Under the pieces are notes generated by a model. The model was not told where the DNA came from, ran no database searches, and saw only the letters and a list, made by a program, of their open reading frames with translations. A DNA stretch of 64,000 nucleotides from Bacillus suaedaesalsae (GTDB lineage Bacteria > Bacillota > Bacilli > Bacillales > SA4): assembly GCF_016890225.1 (NCBI RefSeq), contig NZ_JAFELM010000045.1, forward strand, positions 90,134 to 154,133, read 5' to 3'. The position numbers and the translations under genes were made by a program. Of this stretch, positions 35,681 through 46,621 are shown in pieces. Positions within the stretch are counted from its first letter, which is position 1, and each line of letters starts with the position of its first letter.

Positions 35681-36994
35681 TATTACTTTTTTTAAAGGTA
35701 CATCTAATTTTACTAAATCTTCATAGCTTTCACGTTTTACTACTAATTCAGCCTGTCCATTTTCCACAAACACAACAGCTGGACGTGGGATGCGATTATA
35801 GTTGTTTGCCATGGAATAACCGTAGGCACCTGTACAAAATACAGCTAATATATCATCAGAAGTACTTTTAGGTAACGGAAGATCCCATATTAACATATCT
35901 CCAGATTCACAGCATTTACCCGCTATTGAAACGACTTCTTCATTTTCATCTCTCATCCGATTCGCAATGACTGCCTCGTACTTTGCTTCATATAATGCAG
36001 GTCTAATATTGTCACTCATTCCACCGTCAACTGCCACATATTTTCTTACATTCGGTACTTCTTTTCTTGAACCAATTGAGTATAACGTTGTTCCAGCATC
36101 TCCAACTAAAGATCTTCCTGGCTCAATCCAAATTTCAGGCATCTCAAGGTTGTATTCCTTTACTTTCACATTCACTGCAGCCACAATTTCCTCAACATAT
36201 CGAGAAACAGGAATAGGATCATCTTCTGAAGTATAGCGAATACCAAATCCTCCACCTAAGTTTACAACTTTAGGAGTGTACTTAAACTTGATGTTCCAAT
36301 CATTAATTTTCTCAAATAGCTTCTCTGCAGCCATTATGAATCCTGTTGTTTCAAAAATTTGCGAACCAATGTGGGAGTGTATTCCTAGTAGCTCGACAAA
36401 ATCAAACGTTTGAATTAACTTCAATGCTTCATCAGCCTGTCCACTTTGCAAGTCAAAACCGAACTTCGAATCTTCCTGTCCAGTTAAAATGTAATCATGT
36501 GTATGGGCTTCGATTCCCGGTGTAATTCGAATAAGGATTTTTGCTTTTTTCTGCAGTTGTCTACACGTTTCCTCTAAAAGTGTTAACTCATAGAAGTTAT
36601 CAACAACGAAGCATCCAATTCCTGCTTGAAGAGCCATTTCGATTTCATGAACACTTTTATTATTACCATGGAAGTGAATACGTTCAACTGGGAATCCGGC
36701 AGCAATGGCCGTATATAATTCTCCACCCGAAACGACATCTAGACTTAAACCTTCCTCTTCAACAAGTTGAAACACGGCGATTGAGGAGAAAGCTTTACTA
36801 GCATAAGCGACTTGAGCCTTTACACCTAATTTATCAAAAGTTTTGATAAAACCTTGAGCACGTTCCTTTATTAGGGCAACGTCATAAACATAAAGCGGTG
36901 TTCCATAATTCGTAGCCAAGTCAATTGTATCAACTCCGCCAATTTCTAGGTGACCTTTATTATTTACCGTACTCGTACCGTGTAAGAACATCAT
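35669..36994 (-). CDS. lysA: Diaminopimelate decarboxylase
   Basis: A 441-residue pyridoxal-phosphate enzyme making L-lysine from meso-diaminopimelate. The PLP lysine is in VAYASKAFSS near residue 65. The conserved HFHGNNKS, the glycine-rich phosphate loop NLGGGFGIRY, and the CCESGDM segment bearing the second-subunit active-site cysteine are present. Two adjacent ATGs follow GAGGAGAG. Single gene; it sits between the spoVA operon and ypuA as in B. subtilis. Confidence 0.96.
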   Translation of the reverse strand: MMFLHGTSTVNNKGHLEIGGVDTIDLATNYGTPLYVYDVALIKERAQGFIKTFDKLGVKAQVAYASKAFSSIAVFQLVEEEGLSLDVVSGGELYTAIAAGFPVERIHFHGNNKSVHEIEMALQAGIGCFVVDNFYELTLLEETCRQLQKKAKILIRITPGIEAHTHDYILTGQEDSKFGFDLQSGQADEALKLIQTFDFVELLGIHSHIGSQIFETTGFIMAAEKLFEKINDWNIKFKYTPKVVNLGGGFGIRYTSEDDPIPVSRYVEEIVAAVNVKVKEYNLEMPEIWIEPGRSLVGDAGTTLYSIGSRKEVPNVRKYVAVDGGMSDNIRPALYEAKYEAVIANRMRDENEEVVSIAGKCCESGDMLIWDLPLPKSTSDDILAVFCTGAYGYSMANNYNRIPRPAVVFVENGQAELVVKRESYEDLVKLDVPLKKVIKQK

Positions 36995-37034
36995 ACTCTC
37001 TCCTCATAATCAAAGTGTAGCTTCATTATCAATT

Positions 37035-37073
37035 TAAAAAAACAGTTAATAGCGATTCATCGCTATTAACTGT
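37035..37073 (-). terminator. Terminator of the spoVA operon
   Basis: A perfect 14-base stem ACAGTTAATAGCGA / TCGCTATTAACTGT with a 4-base loop, ending on the minus strand in seven T residues, downstream of spoVAF. Confidence 0.85.
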
Positions 37074-37144
37074 ATGAATTATAGTGTTTAGCACTTTACT
37101 TCGCTAAACAAACGATATCATATTTAGATAATTCATGCAATAGA

Positions 37145-38620
37145 TTAAGCAGGCTGTCTTTTACGGTTCTTTGCATTTACAATGCTAGGACGATATTTAG
37201 AGCCAGGCACAGAAGGTCTGAACACGATTTTCAAAAACGCCATCGGTTCAAATGGTAAAAATGGCCATAAATATGGTGTATTGAGCGATCGAATACTCGC
37301 TAGAAATAATACATATAACGTAAACCCTACTATTAAACCAGGCACGTGGAATAGAGCTACTAGTATTAACAAAATTAGTCTAGACATTTTGTTTGCAATA
37401 CTTAACTCGTAACTTGGAGTAGTAAACGATCCGATCGCGGCTACAGCAACATATAAGATGACTTCAGGCACGAACATTCCTACATCGATCGCGATCTGTC
37501 CAATTAACGCTGCTGCTATTAACCCCATCGCTGTTGATAATGGAGTTGGAGTATGGATGGCTGCCATTCTTAAAAACTCTATACCAAAATCAGCAAGGAA
37601 AATCTGAACAATTATCGGGATATTCGTCTTTTCGTTTGGTCCGATAAAGCTTATAGGTTCAGGTAAAAGATGTGGTTCAAGAACGAATAATAGCCATAAA
37701 GGTAAAAGGAATAAAGATGCAATAATACCAAGAAAACGGACCCATCTAACAAACGTTCCAACTGATGGAGCTTGACGATATTCCTCTGCATGCTGAACAT
37801 GATGAAACATCGTTGTTGGCGTAATAATGACACTTGGTGATGTATCTACCATAATAATGACATGTCCTTCTAATAGATGTGCCGCAGCAACGTCAGGTCT
37901 TTCCGTGTAACGAACTAGTGGATATGGATTATAGCCTTGTTTAACGATAAATTCTTCTACTGTCTTATCTGCCATCGTTAATCCATCTGTTTCAATGCTT
38001 TGGATTTCCTTTTTTATAATATCAACAAGATCCGGGTCTGCAACATCAGATATATAAGAAATACATACATCAGTCTTCGAGCGTTCACCAACTTTTAATA
38101 TCTCGTTTCGTAGTCGTTCATCTCTTATTCTTCTTCTCGTTAATGCTGTATTGACTATCAAATTTTCAGTGTAACCATCTCTTGCTCCCCTAATTACTTT
38201 CTCGGTATCTGGTTCTTGTGGCGAACGACCTGGATAGCTTCTAAGGTCAACTACTAATCCTTTTTCTTCACCCTCTACTAAAAATACAACTAAACCAGAA
38301 AGTACTTGATCCACAACCTCATCAAGATTTCGAATTACAGCAACCTGTTGATGATTAATACGGTTTTCAAGTACACCTATAGCGTTACCATTCGCTTTTT
38401 CTTTTTCATTCAGGTCAACAAGTTCTCTAAGTATGTCAACTATAAATTGTGAATCAACTAGCCCGCTTATAAAGAGCATATTAATATTAGTTCCTAATAT
38501 TTTAAATTTCCGTATCCCTAAATCAAAGCTAGTACCAAAACCTACGCGGTCTTTTAAATATTGCTCATTAGCCGCAAGTTTTGGAGATATCGGTTCATTA
38601 CTTTTCGATTTCTCGCTCAT
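37145..38620 (-). CDS. spoVAF: Stage V sporulation protein AF (GerA-family membrane protein)
   Basis: A 491-residue membrane protein homologous to the A subunits of nutrient germinant receptors. A soluble N-terminal domain (1-290) is followed by about five helices (from residue 295, [18 protein letters not shown]), and the [21 protein letters not shown] segment shared by GerAA-like proteins. In B. subtilis it forms a complex (with FigP) that boosts germination. The ATG at 38620 fits AAAGG about 9 bases upstream; an ATG three codons earlier overlaps that site. Overlaps spoVAEA by 23 bases. Confidence 0.92.
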   Translation of the reverse strand: MSEKSKSNEPISPKLAANEQYLKDRVGFGTSFDLGIRKFKILGTNINMLFISGLVDSQFIVDILRELVDLNEKEKANGNAIGVLENRINHQQVAVIRNLDEVVDQVLSGLVVFLVEGEEKGLVVDLRSYPGRSPQEPDTEKVIRGARDGYTENLIVNTALTRRRIRDERLRNEILKVGERSKTDVCISYISDVADPDLVDIIKKEIQSIETDGLTMADKTVEEFIVKQGYNPYPLVRYTERPDVAAAHLLEGHVIIMVDTSPSVIITPTTMFHHVQHAEEYRQAPSVGTFVRWVRFLGIIASLFLLPLWLLFVLEPHLLPEPISFIGPNEKTNIPIIVQIFLADFGIEFLRMAAIHTPTPLSTAMGLIAAALIGQIAIDVGMFVPEVILYVAVAAIGSFTTPSYELSIANKMSRLILLILVALFHVPGLIVGFTLYVLFLASIRSLNTPYLWPFLPFEPMAFLKIVFRPSVPGSKYRPSIVNAKNRKRQPA

Positions 38621-39188
38621 TAAGTCCATTCCTTTCTAGGATGATTTCAACTGCCTTCATCGTAATTGGACATCCTTTTGAAATATCATCTTTTCCTGCC
38701 ATCTTGCCAATGTCACCTATCCCAACAATAATTGGTACATTTAATTGATCTAGACAATATACTGTGTCTCCATTTATTCTGCCAACTTCTAGTTCCTGTA
38801 GTCCATTTTTGTCAATGCCAAACTCTGTTAATTCTCCAAATCGATCAATGCATACATCAATCTTTGACCATTCATCTTGGTGGGAATTTGAGGCAACAGC
38901 AATAACCCCTAGAACCTCAATTTGCCTGTGATTCGCAACGTATATCAAGGCACGTTCTCCTGCTCCCTCGCCAATGTAGCCACAGTCATCAAATAAAACG
39001 AAAACAGGATCATATGGAGTTTGTAAGATAAGGTTTACTAGCTTTTTTCCAGAAAGCAGGGAGGGATTACCTTGTGATTGCGAAATGCAACGTCCACCAA
39101 TGCTTGTCGCCGCATGTTGGACCGCTCTCAATGCATATTCATCACCATCTGTTACAAGAATAACCTTTCTCTTCTTCTCCATCCTCAT
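38598..39188 (-). CDS. spoVAEA: Stage V sporulation protein AEA
   Basis: A 196-residue soluble protein with a phosphatase/receiver-like alpha-beta fold ([19 protein letters not shown] at the N-terminus and [19 protein letters not shown]). In B. subtilis it is encoded within spoVA and lies on the spore inner membrane, but is not needed for channel function in all tests. It follows spoVAEB with an overlap and is followed by spoVAF. Confidence 0.9.
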   Translation of the reverse strand: MRMEKKRKVILVTDGDEYALRAVQHAATSIGGRCISQSQGNPSLLSGKKLVNLILQTPYDPVFVLFDDCGYIGEGAGERALIYVANHRQIEVLGVIAVASNSHQDEWSKIDVCIDRFGELTEFGIDKNGLQELEVGRINGDTVYCLDQLNVPIIVGIGDIGKMAGKDDISKGCPITMKAVEIILERNGLNEREIEK

Positions 39189-39538
39189 TATCCTTTCGGC
39201 TTAAAGATTAGGGCTATGATAAAAGAAAATAGTATTGCAGAAGAAATACCTGCACTCGTTAGCTCGAATATTCCCATTCCTATTCCTACAAATCCATGTT
39301 CATCTGCTTGTTCCATTGCACCATGAAGCAAGGAATGTCCAAAGCTTGTGATTGGTACAGTAGCCCCTGCTCCTGCAAATTCAATCAGCTTGTCGTAAAT
39401 TCCAAAACCATCTAAAACCGCTCCCGTTACGACAAAAATACTCATTACATGAGCTGGTGTTAGTTTAGCGAAATCTAAAAGCAACTGACCAATAATACAT
39501 ATAGCACCGCCAACTAAAAATGCAGTTACGTATTCCAT
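39188..39538 (-). CDS. spoVAEB: Stage V sporulation protein AEB
   Basis: A 116-residue membrane protein, homologous to SpoVAC, with about four helices and the conserved [19 protein letters not shown] stretch. Together with SpoVAC and SpoVAD it forms the core of the spore dipicolinic-acid channel. It overlaps spoVAD by 13 bases. Confidence 0.92.
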   Translation of the reverse strand: MEYVTAFLVGGAICIIGQLLLDFAKLTPAHVMSIFVVTGAVLDGFGIYDKLIEFAGAGATVPITSFGHSLLHGAMEQADEHGFVGIGMGIFELTSAGISSAILFSFIIALIFKPKG

Positions 39539-40557
39539 GAATTCTCACCTTCTTGATTTGCTTCGAACACAACACCATGAGCAATGGTAGGTATCGTTTC
39601 TTTTTGTTGAATCATAATTGGATTTAATAAGGCACCTGTCGCAACCACGAAAATACGTTTATATTTACCAACTTTGATTTGATCTAAAAGATAAGAATAT
39701 GTTACAACTGCAGAGCAGCCGCAGCCACTACCTCCAGCAAATACTTCTTGATCAGGTGAATACACCATTAATCCACAATCATTATGAACAGCGGAAATGT
39801 CTATTTCGTCTTCTAATAATAATTCTCTAAGAATGGGAGAACCAACAGAGGATAAATCACCTGTTACAATTAAGTCATAATCTTCTGGTGTCCGATTTAA
39901 ATCGAGTAGATGTTGTTTAATTGTATCTGCTGCAGCTGGTGCCATTGCCGATCCCATATCGTTTGGATTTGTTACACCGTAATCGATCACCTTTCCAATC
40001 GTGGCACTTGTTATTTTAATCGGACTTTTCTTTTTTGAAATCATAATTGAGCCAGCACCTGTAACCGTGAAAGTAGCTGTATCCGGTTTTTGTCCACCAT
40101 ATTCCGTTGGATTTCTAAATTGCCGTTCTGCAGTAGCATTATGACTACTTGTTGCAGCAATCACTTGATTAGCAAAACCACCATCAAGTAACGCTGATCC
40201 TACCGCCAGTGTTTCCATTGAAGTTGAACAGGCTCCAAACATACATAAGAATGGTATTTGCTGTGTTCTAGCTACATAATTACTGGTTACATTTTGATTA
40301 AGTAAATCTCCCGCTAGAAGTAAATCAACGTCTTCTTTTGTGGCATTTACTTTTGACAAACTTAACTCAATCGCCTCATTCATTAGACGTCTTTCCGCAA
40401 GCTCCCAGTTTTCTTCCCCACAATATAAGTCATTAAAAGTTTTATCGTAATAAGAACTTAGGGGTCCATTCGACTCCATTGGACCAACTGCTGTGCCGGT
40501 GGATTGAACAAAAATGTCATCTTGAAACAACCATGTTTGTCTTCCAGCTAGCTTCAT
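39526..40557 (-). CDS. spoVAD: Stage V sporulation protein AD (thiolase-like DPA-binding protein)
   Basis: A 343-residue soluble protein with a thiolase/ketoacyl-synthase fold, shown in B. subtilis to bind calcium-dipicolinic acid. The conserved [20 protein letters not shown] is the region corresponding to the thiolase active-site loop, here used for ligand binding. It is peripheral on the spore inner membrane with SpoVAC/AEB. Length equals B. subtilis SpoVAD (338) within a few residues. Confidence 0.94.
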   Translation of the reverse strand: MKLAGRQTWLFQDDIFVQSTGTAVGPMESNGPLSSYYDKTFNDLYCGEENWELAERRLMNEAIELSLSKVNATKEDVDLLLAGDLLNQNVTSNYVARTQQIPFLCMFGACSTSMETLAVGSALLDGGFANQVIAATSSHNATAERQFRNPTEYGGQKPDTATFTVTGAGSIMISKKKSPIKITSATIGKVIDYGVTNPNDMGSAMAPAAADTIKQHLLDLNRTPEDYDLIVTGDLSSVGSPILRELLLEDEIDISAVHNDCGLMVYSPDQEVFAGGSGCGCSAVVTYSYLLDQIKVGKYKRIFVVATGALLNPIMIQQKETIPTIAHGVVFEANQEGENSWNT

Positions 40558-40587
40558 ACTCTTCCCTCCAGGATAGCCAAATCTTTC

Positions 40588-41028
40588 TTAGAAAACGAAT
40601 CGAATGATATATCTAATAATGCCGACAATATAGGCAGACACAACTCCAAATACTATGACATTCCCAGCTAATTTAAACATGTTCGTAGCAACACCTAAAA
40701 CAATTCCTTCACTACGATGTTCTAATGCTGCACTCGTCATGGAGTTAGCAAAGCCTGTCACTGGAACAGCAGATCCCGCTCCAGCAAACTGCCCAATTTT
40801 ATCGTAAATACCTAAGCCAGTTAATATAGATGATAGGAGTATTAACGTAGCGACGGTTGGATTACCCGCACTTTTTTCTGTAAAGTCAAATACGTCAATA
40901 AAAAAATTTTGAATGACTTGTCCTAGTGTACAAATTAAACCTCCCACTATGAAGGCCTTTATACAGTTTGAAATATACGGTGTTTTGGGGTGAAAAGATT
41001 TTATTTGCTTTAAGTAATCCTTTTTCAT
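40588..41028 (-). CDS. spoVAC: Stage V sporulation protein AC
   Basis: A 146-residue membrane protein, channel-forming subunit of the spore dipicolinic-acid release complex; B. subtilis SpoVAC acts as a mechanosensitive channel. The family motif AGAGSAVPVTGFANSMTSAA is present, plus about four helices. I place the start at ATG 41028 (MKKDYLKQIK), matching the family N-terminus. A TTG at 41046 with a stronger AAAGGAG site is a real alternative and would add six residues. Confidence 0.9.
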   Translation of the reverse strand: MKKDYLKQIKSFHPKTPYISNCIKAFIVGGLICTLGQVIQNFFIDVFDFTEKSAGNPTVATLILLSSILTGLGIYDKIGQFAGAGSAVPVTGFANSMTSAALEHRSEGIVLGVATNMFKLAGNVIVFGVVSAYIVGIIRYIIRFVF

Positions 41029-41062
41029 TGTAGTCCTCTTACCCAAAGCGTCTCTCTCCTTT

Positions 41063-41485
41063 CTATAAATCCACAAAATAAATCCAATGATAAAGTGAAC
41101 CTACAATTTTTCCCATTACGATTGCCATGAGTAAAATGATAATTCGATCATAAATACCCATGCGTTTTGAAAGGATTGGAAAAACATTTAACACTTCTGT
41201 TAATGCGGCAGCTAACATACCTACAAATATTCCATACATTGCTCCAAGTGGAATTAGCCAATAGGATGACATAAAGAAACTATAGTCTCTCAAGCTTAGA
41301 ATCCCACCAATTATTGCTCCTCCAACTATTCCCCATTCATAACCTTGTACATAGGCTACTGTTTTTGTAAGTTGTGTTAGTCTTGGTATAATTCCTAGTA
41401 CCGATAAAAAGGCAACAATTCCTGCACCAACAGCGAGACCACCTGCAAGACCGATAAATATGACGAGGAGATATTTAATTACCAT
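41063..41485 (-). CDS. spoVAB: Stage V sporulation protein AB
   Basis: A 140-residue membrane protein with about four helices and glycine-rich segments ([20 protein letters not shown]). Second gene of the spoVA operon; it overlaps spoVAA by 11 bases. Required with SpoVAA for dipicolinic-acid uptake into the forespore in B. subtilis; precise role unknown. Confidence 0.9.
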   Translation of the reverse strand: MVIKYLLVIFIGLAGGLAVGAGIVAFLSVLGIIPRLTQLTKTVAYVQGYEWGIVGGAIIGGILSLRDYSFFMSSYWLIPLGAMYGIFVGMLAAALTEVLNVFPILSKRMGIYDRIIILLMAIVMGKIVGSLYHWIYFVDL

Positions 41486-42098
41486 CGTGTAACTTCTTTA
41501 CACTTTCTTTGTTTTCTTTAAGCATGACGTATCGGTCTAAATCTTGTTGATAGTTAAACATTTCAACTTCAAGTGGACTTGGTTCTTCATTAATACGCTT
41601 CTTAAATAAATGGTTAAAAAATAAAATCATACCAAGACCAAGACCAAACGAGTAAGGTATCTGAAGTAATAATGGTTTTTCATTGTGTTTACCTGTAATG
41701 ATAAAGTAAATTCGTTGATGTACTTCTCTCATACTAACATCTTCATGAAAGTTCATAATGGTAAGTGCCGCACCGATAAAAAGGAGTAGCCAAACACCAA
41801 TGAAGTACACTAGTGAGAACTTCCGTTTCCTATACTCGATTTCGACAATAGATTGTGTCGGTCCAATGGACTGAATATCAATAGCAGGGTATGTGGAGTG
41901 AATTTTATCAATAACTGTCATCACATCAATAACAACAATGTTCTTATCACTCATATTGACATGATAAACGACCATATTTTCGATTTTTTCTTTTAACGAT
42001 TCACTTGAAATAATCTGCGCAAGATTTCCGATGGTTACGGTGTGATTAGGTTTGACTAAGATCTTGTGGCGCATTCTAATATATAAAGTTTCTTCCAT
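41475..42098 (-). CDS. spoVAA: Stage V sporulation protein AA
   Basis: A 207-residue protein: a soluble N-terminal domain (1-90) beginning [17 protein letters not shown], then two membrane helices (about 98-118 and 145-165). First gene of the spoVA operon, which loads and releases dipicolinic acid. The ATG at 42098 is preferred because AGGATG lies at a proper distance; a GTG three codons upstream is too close to it. A candidate sigma-G promoter lies upstream. Confidence 0.9.
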   Translation of the reverse strand: MEETLYIRMRHKILVKPNHTVTIGNLAQIISSESLKEKIENMVVYHVNMSDKNIVVIDVMTVIDKIHSTYPAIDIQSIGPTQSIVEIEYRKRKFSLVYFIGVWLLLFIGAALTIMNFHEDVSMREVHQRIYFIITGKHNEKPLLLQIPYSFGLGLGMILFFNHLFKKRINEEPSPLEVEMFNYQQDLDRYVMLKENKESVKKLHDGN

Positions 42099-42135
42099 CG
42101 TTCTCACATCCTACACAAGAATTTCCTTGTAGATG

Positions 42136-42165
42136 TAGTATGCTTGTTAACAGATTCTCTGATTC
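42136..42165 (-). promoter_or_regulatory. Candidate sigma-G promoter of spoVA
   Basis: On the minus strand the -10-like CATACTA (42136-42142) matches the forespore sigma-F/G consensus. GAATC lies 18 bases upstream as a -35-like element. Position about 40 bases before spoVAA. The -35 is only a partial match. Confidence 0.5.
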
Positions 42166-42202
42166 TCAAATGGCGAAGACTCCATTAATTACCAAGCTTT
42201 TC

Positions 42203-42259
42203 GCTTTATCACTTTAAGGGAGTGGGGGACAGGCCCCCACTCCTTTAAAGTGATAAAGC
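42203..42259. repeat. 26-base-pair hairpin between sigF and spoVAA
   Basis: GCTTTATCACTTTAAGGGAG then TGGGGG (42203-42228) pairs with its inverted copy (42234-42259) with a single G-T wobble and a 5-base loop ACAGG. There is no T-run, and a separate terminator already follows sigF, so this is additional structure. Confidence 0.7.
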
Positions 42260-42269
42260 ATGGAAACAT

Positions 42270-42310
42270 TAAAAAAGATCGAATGGGATTAAACGCCCAT
42301 TCGATCTTTC
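42270..42310 (-). terminator. Terminator of spoIIA (sigF)
   Basis: Minus-strand stem AAAGATCGAATGGG / CCCATTCGATCTTT followed by T residues; the sigF stop codon lies in the loop region. Confidence 0.8.
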
Positions 42311-43047
42311 ATTTGTTGTAGTATTTTCTTTTCTAGCCTTGAAACTTGAACTTGTGATATCCCTAAACGGGAGGCGACTTCTGATTGTGTTTGATCTTTG
42401 TAGTATCGCAAGTACACAATAAGTCTTTCCCGATCATCCAAGTCTCTAATCGCTTCTTTAAGTGCTATCTTATCGAACCACCCTGTCTCGGTTTCGTCCG
42501 CAATCTGGTCTAAAAGTGTAATCGGATCTCCATCATTTTCATACACTGTCTCATGTATCGAAGATGGAGCACGACTCGCTTCTTGAGCAAGAACAACATC
42601 TTCCGGAGTTATTTCTAATTTCTCCGCAATCTCGTGAATCGTCGGAACTCTTCCAAGAATTTTTGATAGTTCGTCCTTTGCTTTTCTAATTTTATTTCCT
42701 GTTTCTTTTAACGATCGACTCACCTTTACCGTTCCGTCATCACGGATAAATCGTTGAATTTCTCCAATAATCATCGGTACTGCGTACGTTGAGAATTTCA
42801 CGTCAAAAGTCAGGTCAAATTTATCTACCGATTTGAGGAGACCAATACACCCAATTTGGAACAAATCATCAGGCTCATAGCCTCTATTTAAGAAGCGCTG
42901 AACCACTGACCATACTAAACGCATGTTTTTTTGAATGATTAAGTCCCTAGCTGCTTGCTCACCAGTTTGACTTCGCTTAATTAATTCTTTTACTTCATGA
43001 TCTTTTAAGTATGTTTCGTTCTTCTCTTTCTTGACCTCCACATCCAT
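42289..43047 (-). CDS. sigF: Forespore RNA polymerase sigma factor SigF
   Basis: A 252-residue sigma-70 family protein. Region 2 has YEPDDLFQIGCIGLLKSVDK and the DNA-recognition stretch FSTYAVPMIIGEIQRFIRDD. Region 4 has the helix-turn-helix QSEVASRLGISQVQVSRLEK. It is the first forespore-specific sigma factor, held inactive by SpoIIAB. Third gene of spoIIAA-spoIIAB-sigF, 13 bases after spoIIAB. Confidence 0.97.
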   Translation of the reverse strand: MDVEVKKEKNETYLKDHEVKELIKRSQTGEQAARDLIIQKNMRLVWSVVQRFLNRGYEPDDLFQIGCIGLLKSVDKFDLTFDVKFSTYAVPMIIGEIQRFIRDDGTVKVSRSLKETGNKIRKAKDELSKILGRVPTIHEIAEKLEITPEDVVLAQEASRAPSSIHETVYENDGDPITLLDQIADETETGWFDKIALKEAIRDLDDRERLIVYLRYYKDQTQSEVASRLGISQVQVSRLEKKILQQMKDRMGV

Positions 43048-43060
43048 ACACCATTCTCCC

Positions 43061-43501
43061 TTAATTACAAAGCGCTTTGCTGTTCGTTAAATGCTTAGTT
43101 AGACGGATGGTAGTTCCTCTTGTTTCATGAGAATCAATATCAAAATCATCCATAAAGTTCTCCATGATGGTAAAGCCCATTCCAGAACGCTCAAGCTCAG
43201 GCTTTGTTGTAAATAATGGCTGACGAGCTTCTTCTACATCGTAAATTCCAATACCTTCATCACGAATTGTAAGATGAACAGTATTTTCGTCTAATACAAC
43301 GGAGATATAAACAATTCCTTTTGGATCATTCTCATAACCATGAATAATCGCATTTGTAACTGCTTCTGATACAACTGTTTTAATCTCGGTTAGCTCATCC
43401 ATGGTTGGGTCAAGTTGAGTAATAAAAGCAGCTACTGTAACACGAGCAAATGACTCGTTTTGGCTAAGAGCAGAAAATTGAATATGCATTTCGTTTCTCA
43501 T
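43061..43501 (-). CDS. spoIIAB: Anti-sigma-F factor / serine kinase SpoIIAB
   Basis: A 146-residue GHKL-type protein kinase that binds SigF and phosphorylates SpoIIAA. The N-box [11 protein letters not shown], the DEGIGIYD loop and the [13 protein letters not shown] lid are visible. The ATG at 43501 gives the standard family length; an in-frame ATG 30 bases earlier would lie inside spoIIAA. The two genes are separated by one base, implying coupled translation and balanced stoichiometry. Confidence 0.95.
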   Translation of the reverse strand: MRNEMHIQFSALSQNESFARVTVAAFITQLDPTMDELTEIKTVVSEAVTNAIIHGYENDPKGIVYISVVLDENTVHLTIRDEGIGIYDVEEARQPLFTTKPELERSGMGFTIMENFMDDFDIDSHETRGTTIRLTKHLTNSKALCN

Positions 43502-43502
43502 G

Positions 43503-43853
43503 TTAGGCCACCCCCAATGTTTGGAGTGCAAACTGTTCGCTTTCTTCTAAGCGAATAATTTTAAATAAACCTGACATGTCAAACAACCGTTTTACAGCAG
43601 GTGAGATTGAACAAACTACCATCTCTCCACCCGCGTTTTTAATTTGCTTATAACGTCCTAAAATAACACCTAAACCAGAGCTGTCCATAAAAGAAAGATG
43701 CTCTAAATTTAATATGATGTGATTAATTGAATTCTTTTCTAATGAATCTGTAACTCTTGTACGCAACTCTTCCGCTGTATGATGATCTAACTCTCCTACA
43801 AGACGGATGCATAGTACGTTGTGTTTAACTTCTAAGTCGATGGAAAGACTCAC
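43503..43853 (-). CDS. spoIIAA: Anti-anti-sigma factor SpoIIAA
   Basis: A 116-residue STAS-domain protein. The regulatory serine is S58 in [15 protein letters not shown]. Unphosphorylated SpoIIAA binds SpoIIAB and frees SigF in the forespore; SpoIIE is the activating phosphatase. First gene of spoIIA, downstream of dacF, as in B. subtilis. Confidence 0.96.
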   Translation of the reverse strand: MSLSIDLEVKHNVLCIRLVGELDHHTAEELRTRVTDSLEKNSINHIILNLEHLSFMDSSGLGVILGRYKQIKNAGGEMVVCSISPAVKRLFDMSGLFKIIRLEESEQFALQTLGVA

Positions 43854-43960
43854 TACCTATTCCTCCTTAATTTAAGCTAGTGAGTCAATTTCTATAAAAG
43901 ATGTCAAATTCCTTCCCACCTGACAAAACTAGTGCTTTTTCGCCTAAATTAGTCAACATA

Positions 43961-45130
43961 TTAGGAAGTTTTCGTGAATAAACCAACGGTACGTTTAAAT
44001 AATTGCCACCAAGATGCCATCTCAACATCTTTTGCTGCTACAAGTTTACTATCAATCATTACCTTATCGTCTTTCTTTAATATTAATTGTCCAATTTCAT
44101 CGCCTTTTTTAACAGGAGCTTTTAGATCCTCCTTTAAAACGATTTCTTGAGTAACATCATCCACCGCTTCACCTTTTTTTGTTAATATTGAAATGCTCTC
44201 TGATGTAACGGCATCTACTGTCTTTGTTGCGCCTTTACTAACTTTCACCTTAGAAACGACTGCAGAACGTTCTAACATTGGATGTGTTTTGTATTGGCTG
44301 AATGCATAATCTAACATCTTTGTTACTTGTGCGTTACGGTCTTTCGGAGTGGAGGCACCCATAACTACTGCAATGACACGCATATTATCTTTCTTCGCTG
44401 TAGCAGTTAAGCAATACTTCGCTTCGCTTGTATATCCCGTCTTCAATCCGTCTACTCCCGGATAAAACTTTACTAAACGATTTGTATTAACAAGCCAAAA
44501 CTTCTTGTCAGTTCCTTCGCGCAAATAATCTTCATATAGGCTAGTAAACTTTGTGATCATCTCGTATTTTAATAGTTCTTTCGCCATTAACGCCATGTCA
44601 TGAGCGGTACTGTAATGATCCTTTGCAGGTAGACCGGTTGGATTGACAAAGTGAGTATCCTTCAAATCAAGTTCCTTCACTTTTTCATTCATCATTTTGA
44701 CGAAGTTCTCTTCTGATCCTGCAATTCTTTCAGCCATTGCAACAGATGCATCATTACCAGATGCTATGGCAATTCCTTTTAACATTTGCTCAACTGTCAT
44801 TTCCTCACCTGGCTCTAGGAAGATTTGAGAACCTCCCATTGAAGCGGCATATTCACTAGTTCGAACCTTTTCATCTAGCATTAAATTCCCTTTATCAATA
44901 GCCTCCATAATTAAAATCATTGTCATAATCTTCGTCATACTTGCTGGTGGAAGCTTTTCATTACTATTCTTATCATAAAGAACTGTTCCAGTATCACGTT
45001 CAATCAGGATTGCAGATTTTGCATCCGCAGCTAAGTTCAATTCAGATTCTTCAGCCATTGCAAAAGTGGGTAAAAACAATGATAACGCAATAGAGATGTA
45101 TACAATACGGTGTAAAAGTTTTTTCATCAT
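43961..45130 (-). CDS. dacF: Sporulation D-alanyl-D-alanine carboxypeptidase DacF
   Basis: A 389-residue penicillin-binding protein. Signal peptide (1-26, ending AMA), active-site S64-x-x-K67 (ASMTK), SGN at 124-126 and KTG at 230-232 (LKTGYTS). C-terminal beta domain and amphipathic anchor (WWQLFKRTVGLF) follow. In B. subtilis it is a forespore enzyme that adjusts cortex cross-linking. It is upstream of spoIIA and may read through into it. Confidence 0.94.
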   Translation of the reverse strand: MMKKLLHRIVYISIALSLFLPTFAMAEESELNLAADAKSAILIERDTGTVLYDKNSNEKLPPASMTKIMTMILIMEAIDKGNLMLDEKVRTSEYAASMGGSQIFLEPGEEMTVEQMLKGIAIASGNDASVAMAERIAGSEENFVKMMNEKVKELDLKDTHFVNPTGLPAKDHYSTAHDMALMAKELLKYEMITKFTSLYEDYLREGTDKKFWLVNTNRLVKFYPGVDGLKTGYTSEAKYCLTATAKKDNMRVIAVVMGASTPKDRNAQVTKMLDYAFSQYKTHPMLERSAVVSKVKVSKGATKTVDAVTSESISILTKKGEAVDDVTQEIVLKEDLKAPVKKGDEIGQLILKKDDKVMIDSKLVAAKDVEMASWWQLFKRTVGLFTKTS

Positions 45131-45263
45131 TACAGAAACCCTCCATTCTTTATACCTGTCATTATTTTCAAAACAGATGACATTTATACAGGAATTTTGG
45201 AAGAATATCCAATTTTTTCTTTTGAGACCATTAAGAGTGGAGGAGAAAGTCTAGGAGATAAAG

Positions 45264-45290
45264 AAAAACCGGGGAGATTTCCCCAGTTTA
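45264..45290 (-). terminator. Terminator of the drm-pnp-pdp operon
   Basis: Minus-strand AAACTGGGGA / TCCCCGGTTT with a short loop, followed by TTTTCTTT. It overlaps the pdp stop codon. Confidence 0.7.
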
Positions 45291-46592
45291 AGAAGTAATT
45301 GTCGTATAAATTAATGTTGGTGCATCTACCTTGGTATCAGATATTGAAATGGATTCATAAATTCGGTTCTTTATTTCCTCCACATTTTCTGAGTTACTAT
45401 GGATGGTAACAAGAGATTCTCCTTTTGATACAGAATCTCCGACTTTCTTATTTAAGACTAAACCTACTGCCAAATCAATTGTAGATTCCTTCGTTGCTCT
45501 TCCAGCTCCTAAAATCATTGCAGCTGTTCCAATTTCATCGGCAATAATTTCGGATACATGACCGTCCGCTTGAGCAGGAACTTCTATAATATAGCTGGCT
45601 TGAGGAAGCTTCTCTGGATTGTCAACTACCGAAGCATCTCCACCTTGATTAGTTAAGAAGATTTTAAAAGTTTCAAGTGCTTTTCCGTTATTCATTACGT
45701 CTACTAACTTTTGACGGGCTTCTTCAAGTGAAGAAGCTTCATTAGCTAAATAAACCATGTAACTTCCAAGTGTTAAGCAAAGCTCTTCTAAGTCTTTTGG
45801 TCCTTTTCCTTGCAAGGTGTCGATTGCTTCTTTAACTTCTAATGAGTTACCTATCGCAAACCCTAAAGGTTGGCTCATGTCAGATATAATCGCCATCGTT
45901 TTCCGTCCAACGTTATTACCAATTTCAACCATCGCCTGAGCTAGTTGCTTAGAACCTTCTAGATCTTTCATAAAGGCTCCAGCACCTGTTTTTACATCAA
46001 GTACGATAGCATCTGCACCTGCGGCAATTTTCTTACTCATAATTGAACTTGCAATTAGTGGAATGGCATTTACTGTTGCGGTTACATCACGCAATGCATA
46101 AAGCTTTTTATCAGCAGGTGTTAAGTTTCCACTTTGTCCAATAATTGCTATTTTATGTTCATTCACTAAGTCAATAAATTTTTCATTCGAAATTTCAACT
46201 GTAAATCCATCTACCGCTTCCAATTTATCGATTGTTCCACCAGTATGACCTAAACCACGTCCAGACATCTTAGCTACCGGAACACCAACTGCTGCCACCA
46301 GTGGTCCTAATACTAATGTTGTCGTATCGCCTACTCCACCTGTACTATGCTTATCTACTTTTATCCCATCAATCATGGATAGATCAATTTGGTCTCCAGA
46401 TTCAACCATAGCCATAGTTAGATAGGCACGCTCTTCAGGCGACATATCTTGAAAATAAATCGCCATCGAAAAAGCACTCATCTGATAATCAGGAATTTCT
46501 CCGTTTGTATATCCTTGAATGACGAAATTAATCTCATCTTTTGTAAGAGCTTCTCCGTCTCTCTTCTTTTCAATAATATCAACCATTCTCAT
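45288..46592 (-). CDS. pdp: Pyrimidine-nucleoside phosphorylase
   Basis: A 434-residue enzyme cleaving uridine, thymidine and deoxyuridine with phosphate. The phosphate-binding [13 protein letters not shown] and the substrate loop [20 protein letters not shown] are intact. The C-terminal hammerhead domain ends normally. Last gene of drm-pupG-pnp-pdp; its product sugar-1-phosphates feed phosphopentomutase. Distance to the gene upstream is 29 bases. Confidence 0.95.
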   Translation of the reverse strand: MRMVDIIEKKRDGEALTKDEINFVIQGYTNGEIPDYQMSAFSMAIYFQDMSPEERAYLTMAMVESGDQIDLSMIDGIKVDKHSTGGVGDTTTLVLGPLVAAVGVPVAKMSGRGLGHTGGTIDKLEAVDGFTVEISNEKFIDLVNEHKIAIIGQSGNLTPADKKLYALRDVTATVNAIPLIASSIMSKKIAAGADAIVLDVKTGAGAFMKDLEGSKQLAQAMVEIGNNVGRKTMAIISDMSQPLGFAIGNSLEVKEAIDTLQGKGPKDLEELCLTLGSYMVYLANEASSLEEARQKLVDVMNNGKALETFKIFLTNQGGDASVVDNPEKLPQASYIIEVPAQADGHVSEIIADEIGTAAMILGAGRATKESTIDLAVGLVLNKKVGDSVSKGESLVTIHSNSENVEEIKNRIYESISISDTKVDAPTLIYTTITS

Positions 46593-46621
46593 TAGTCAAA
46601 CACCTCATTTTTTTTGACTGA

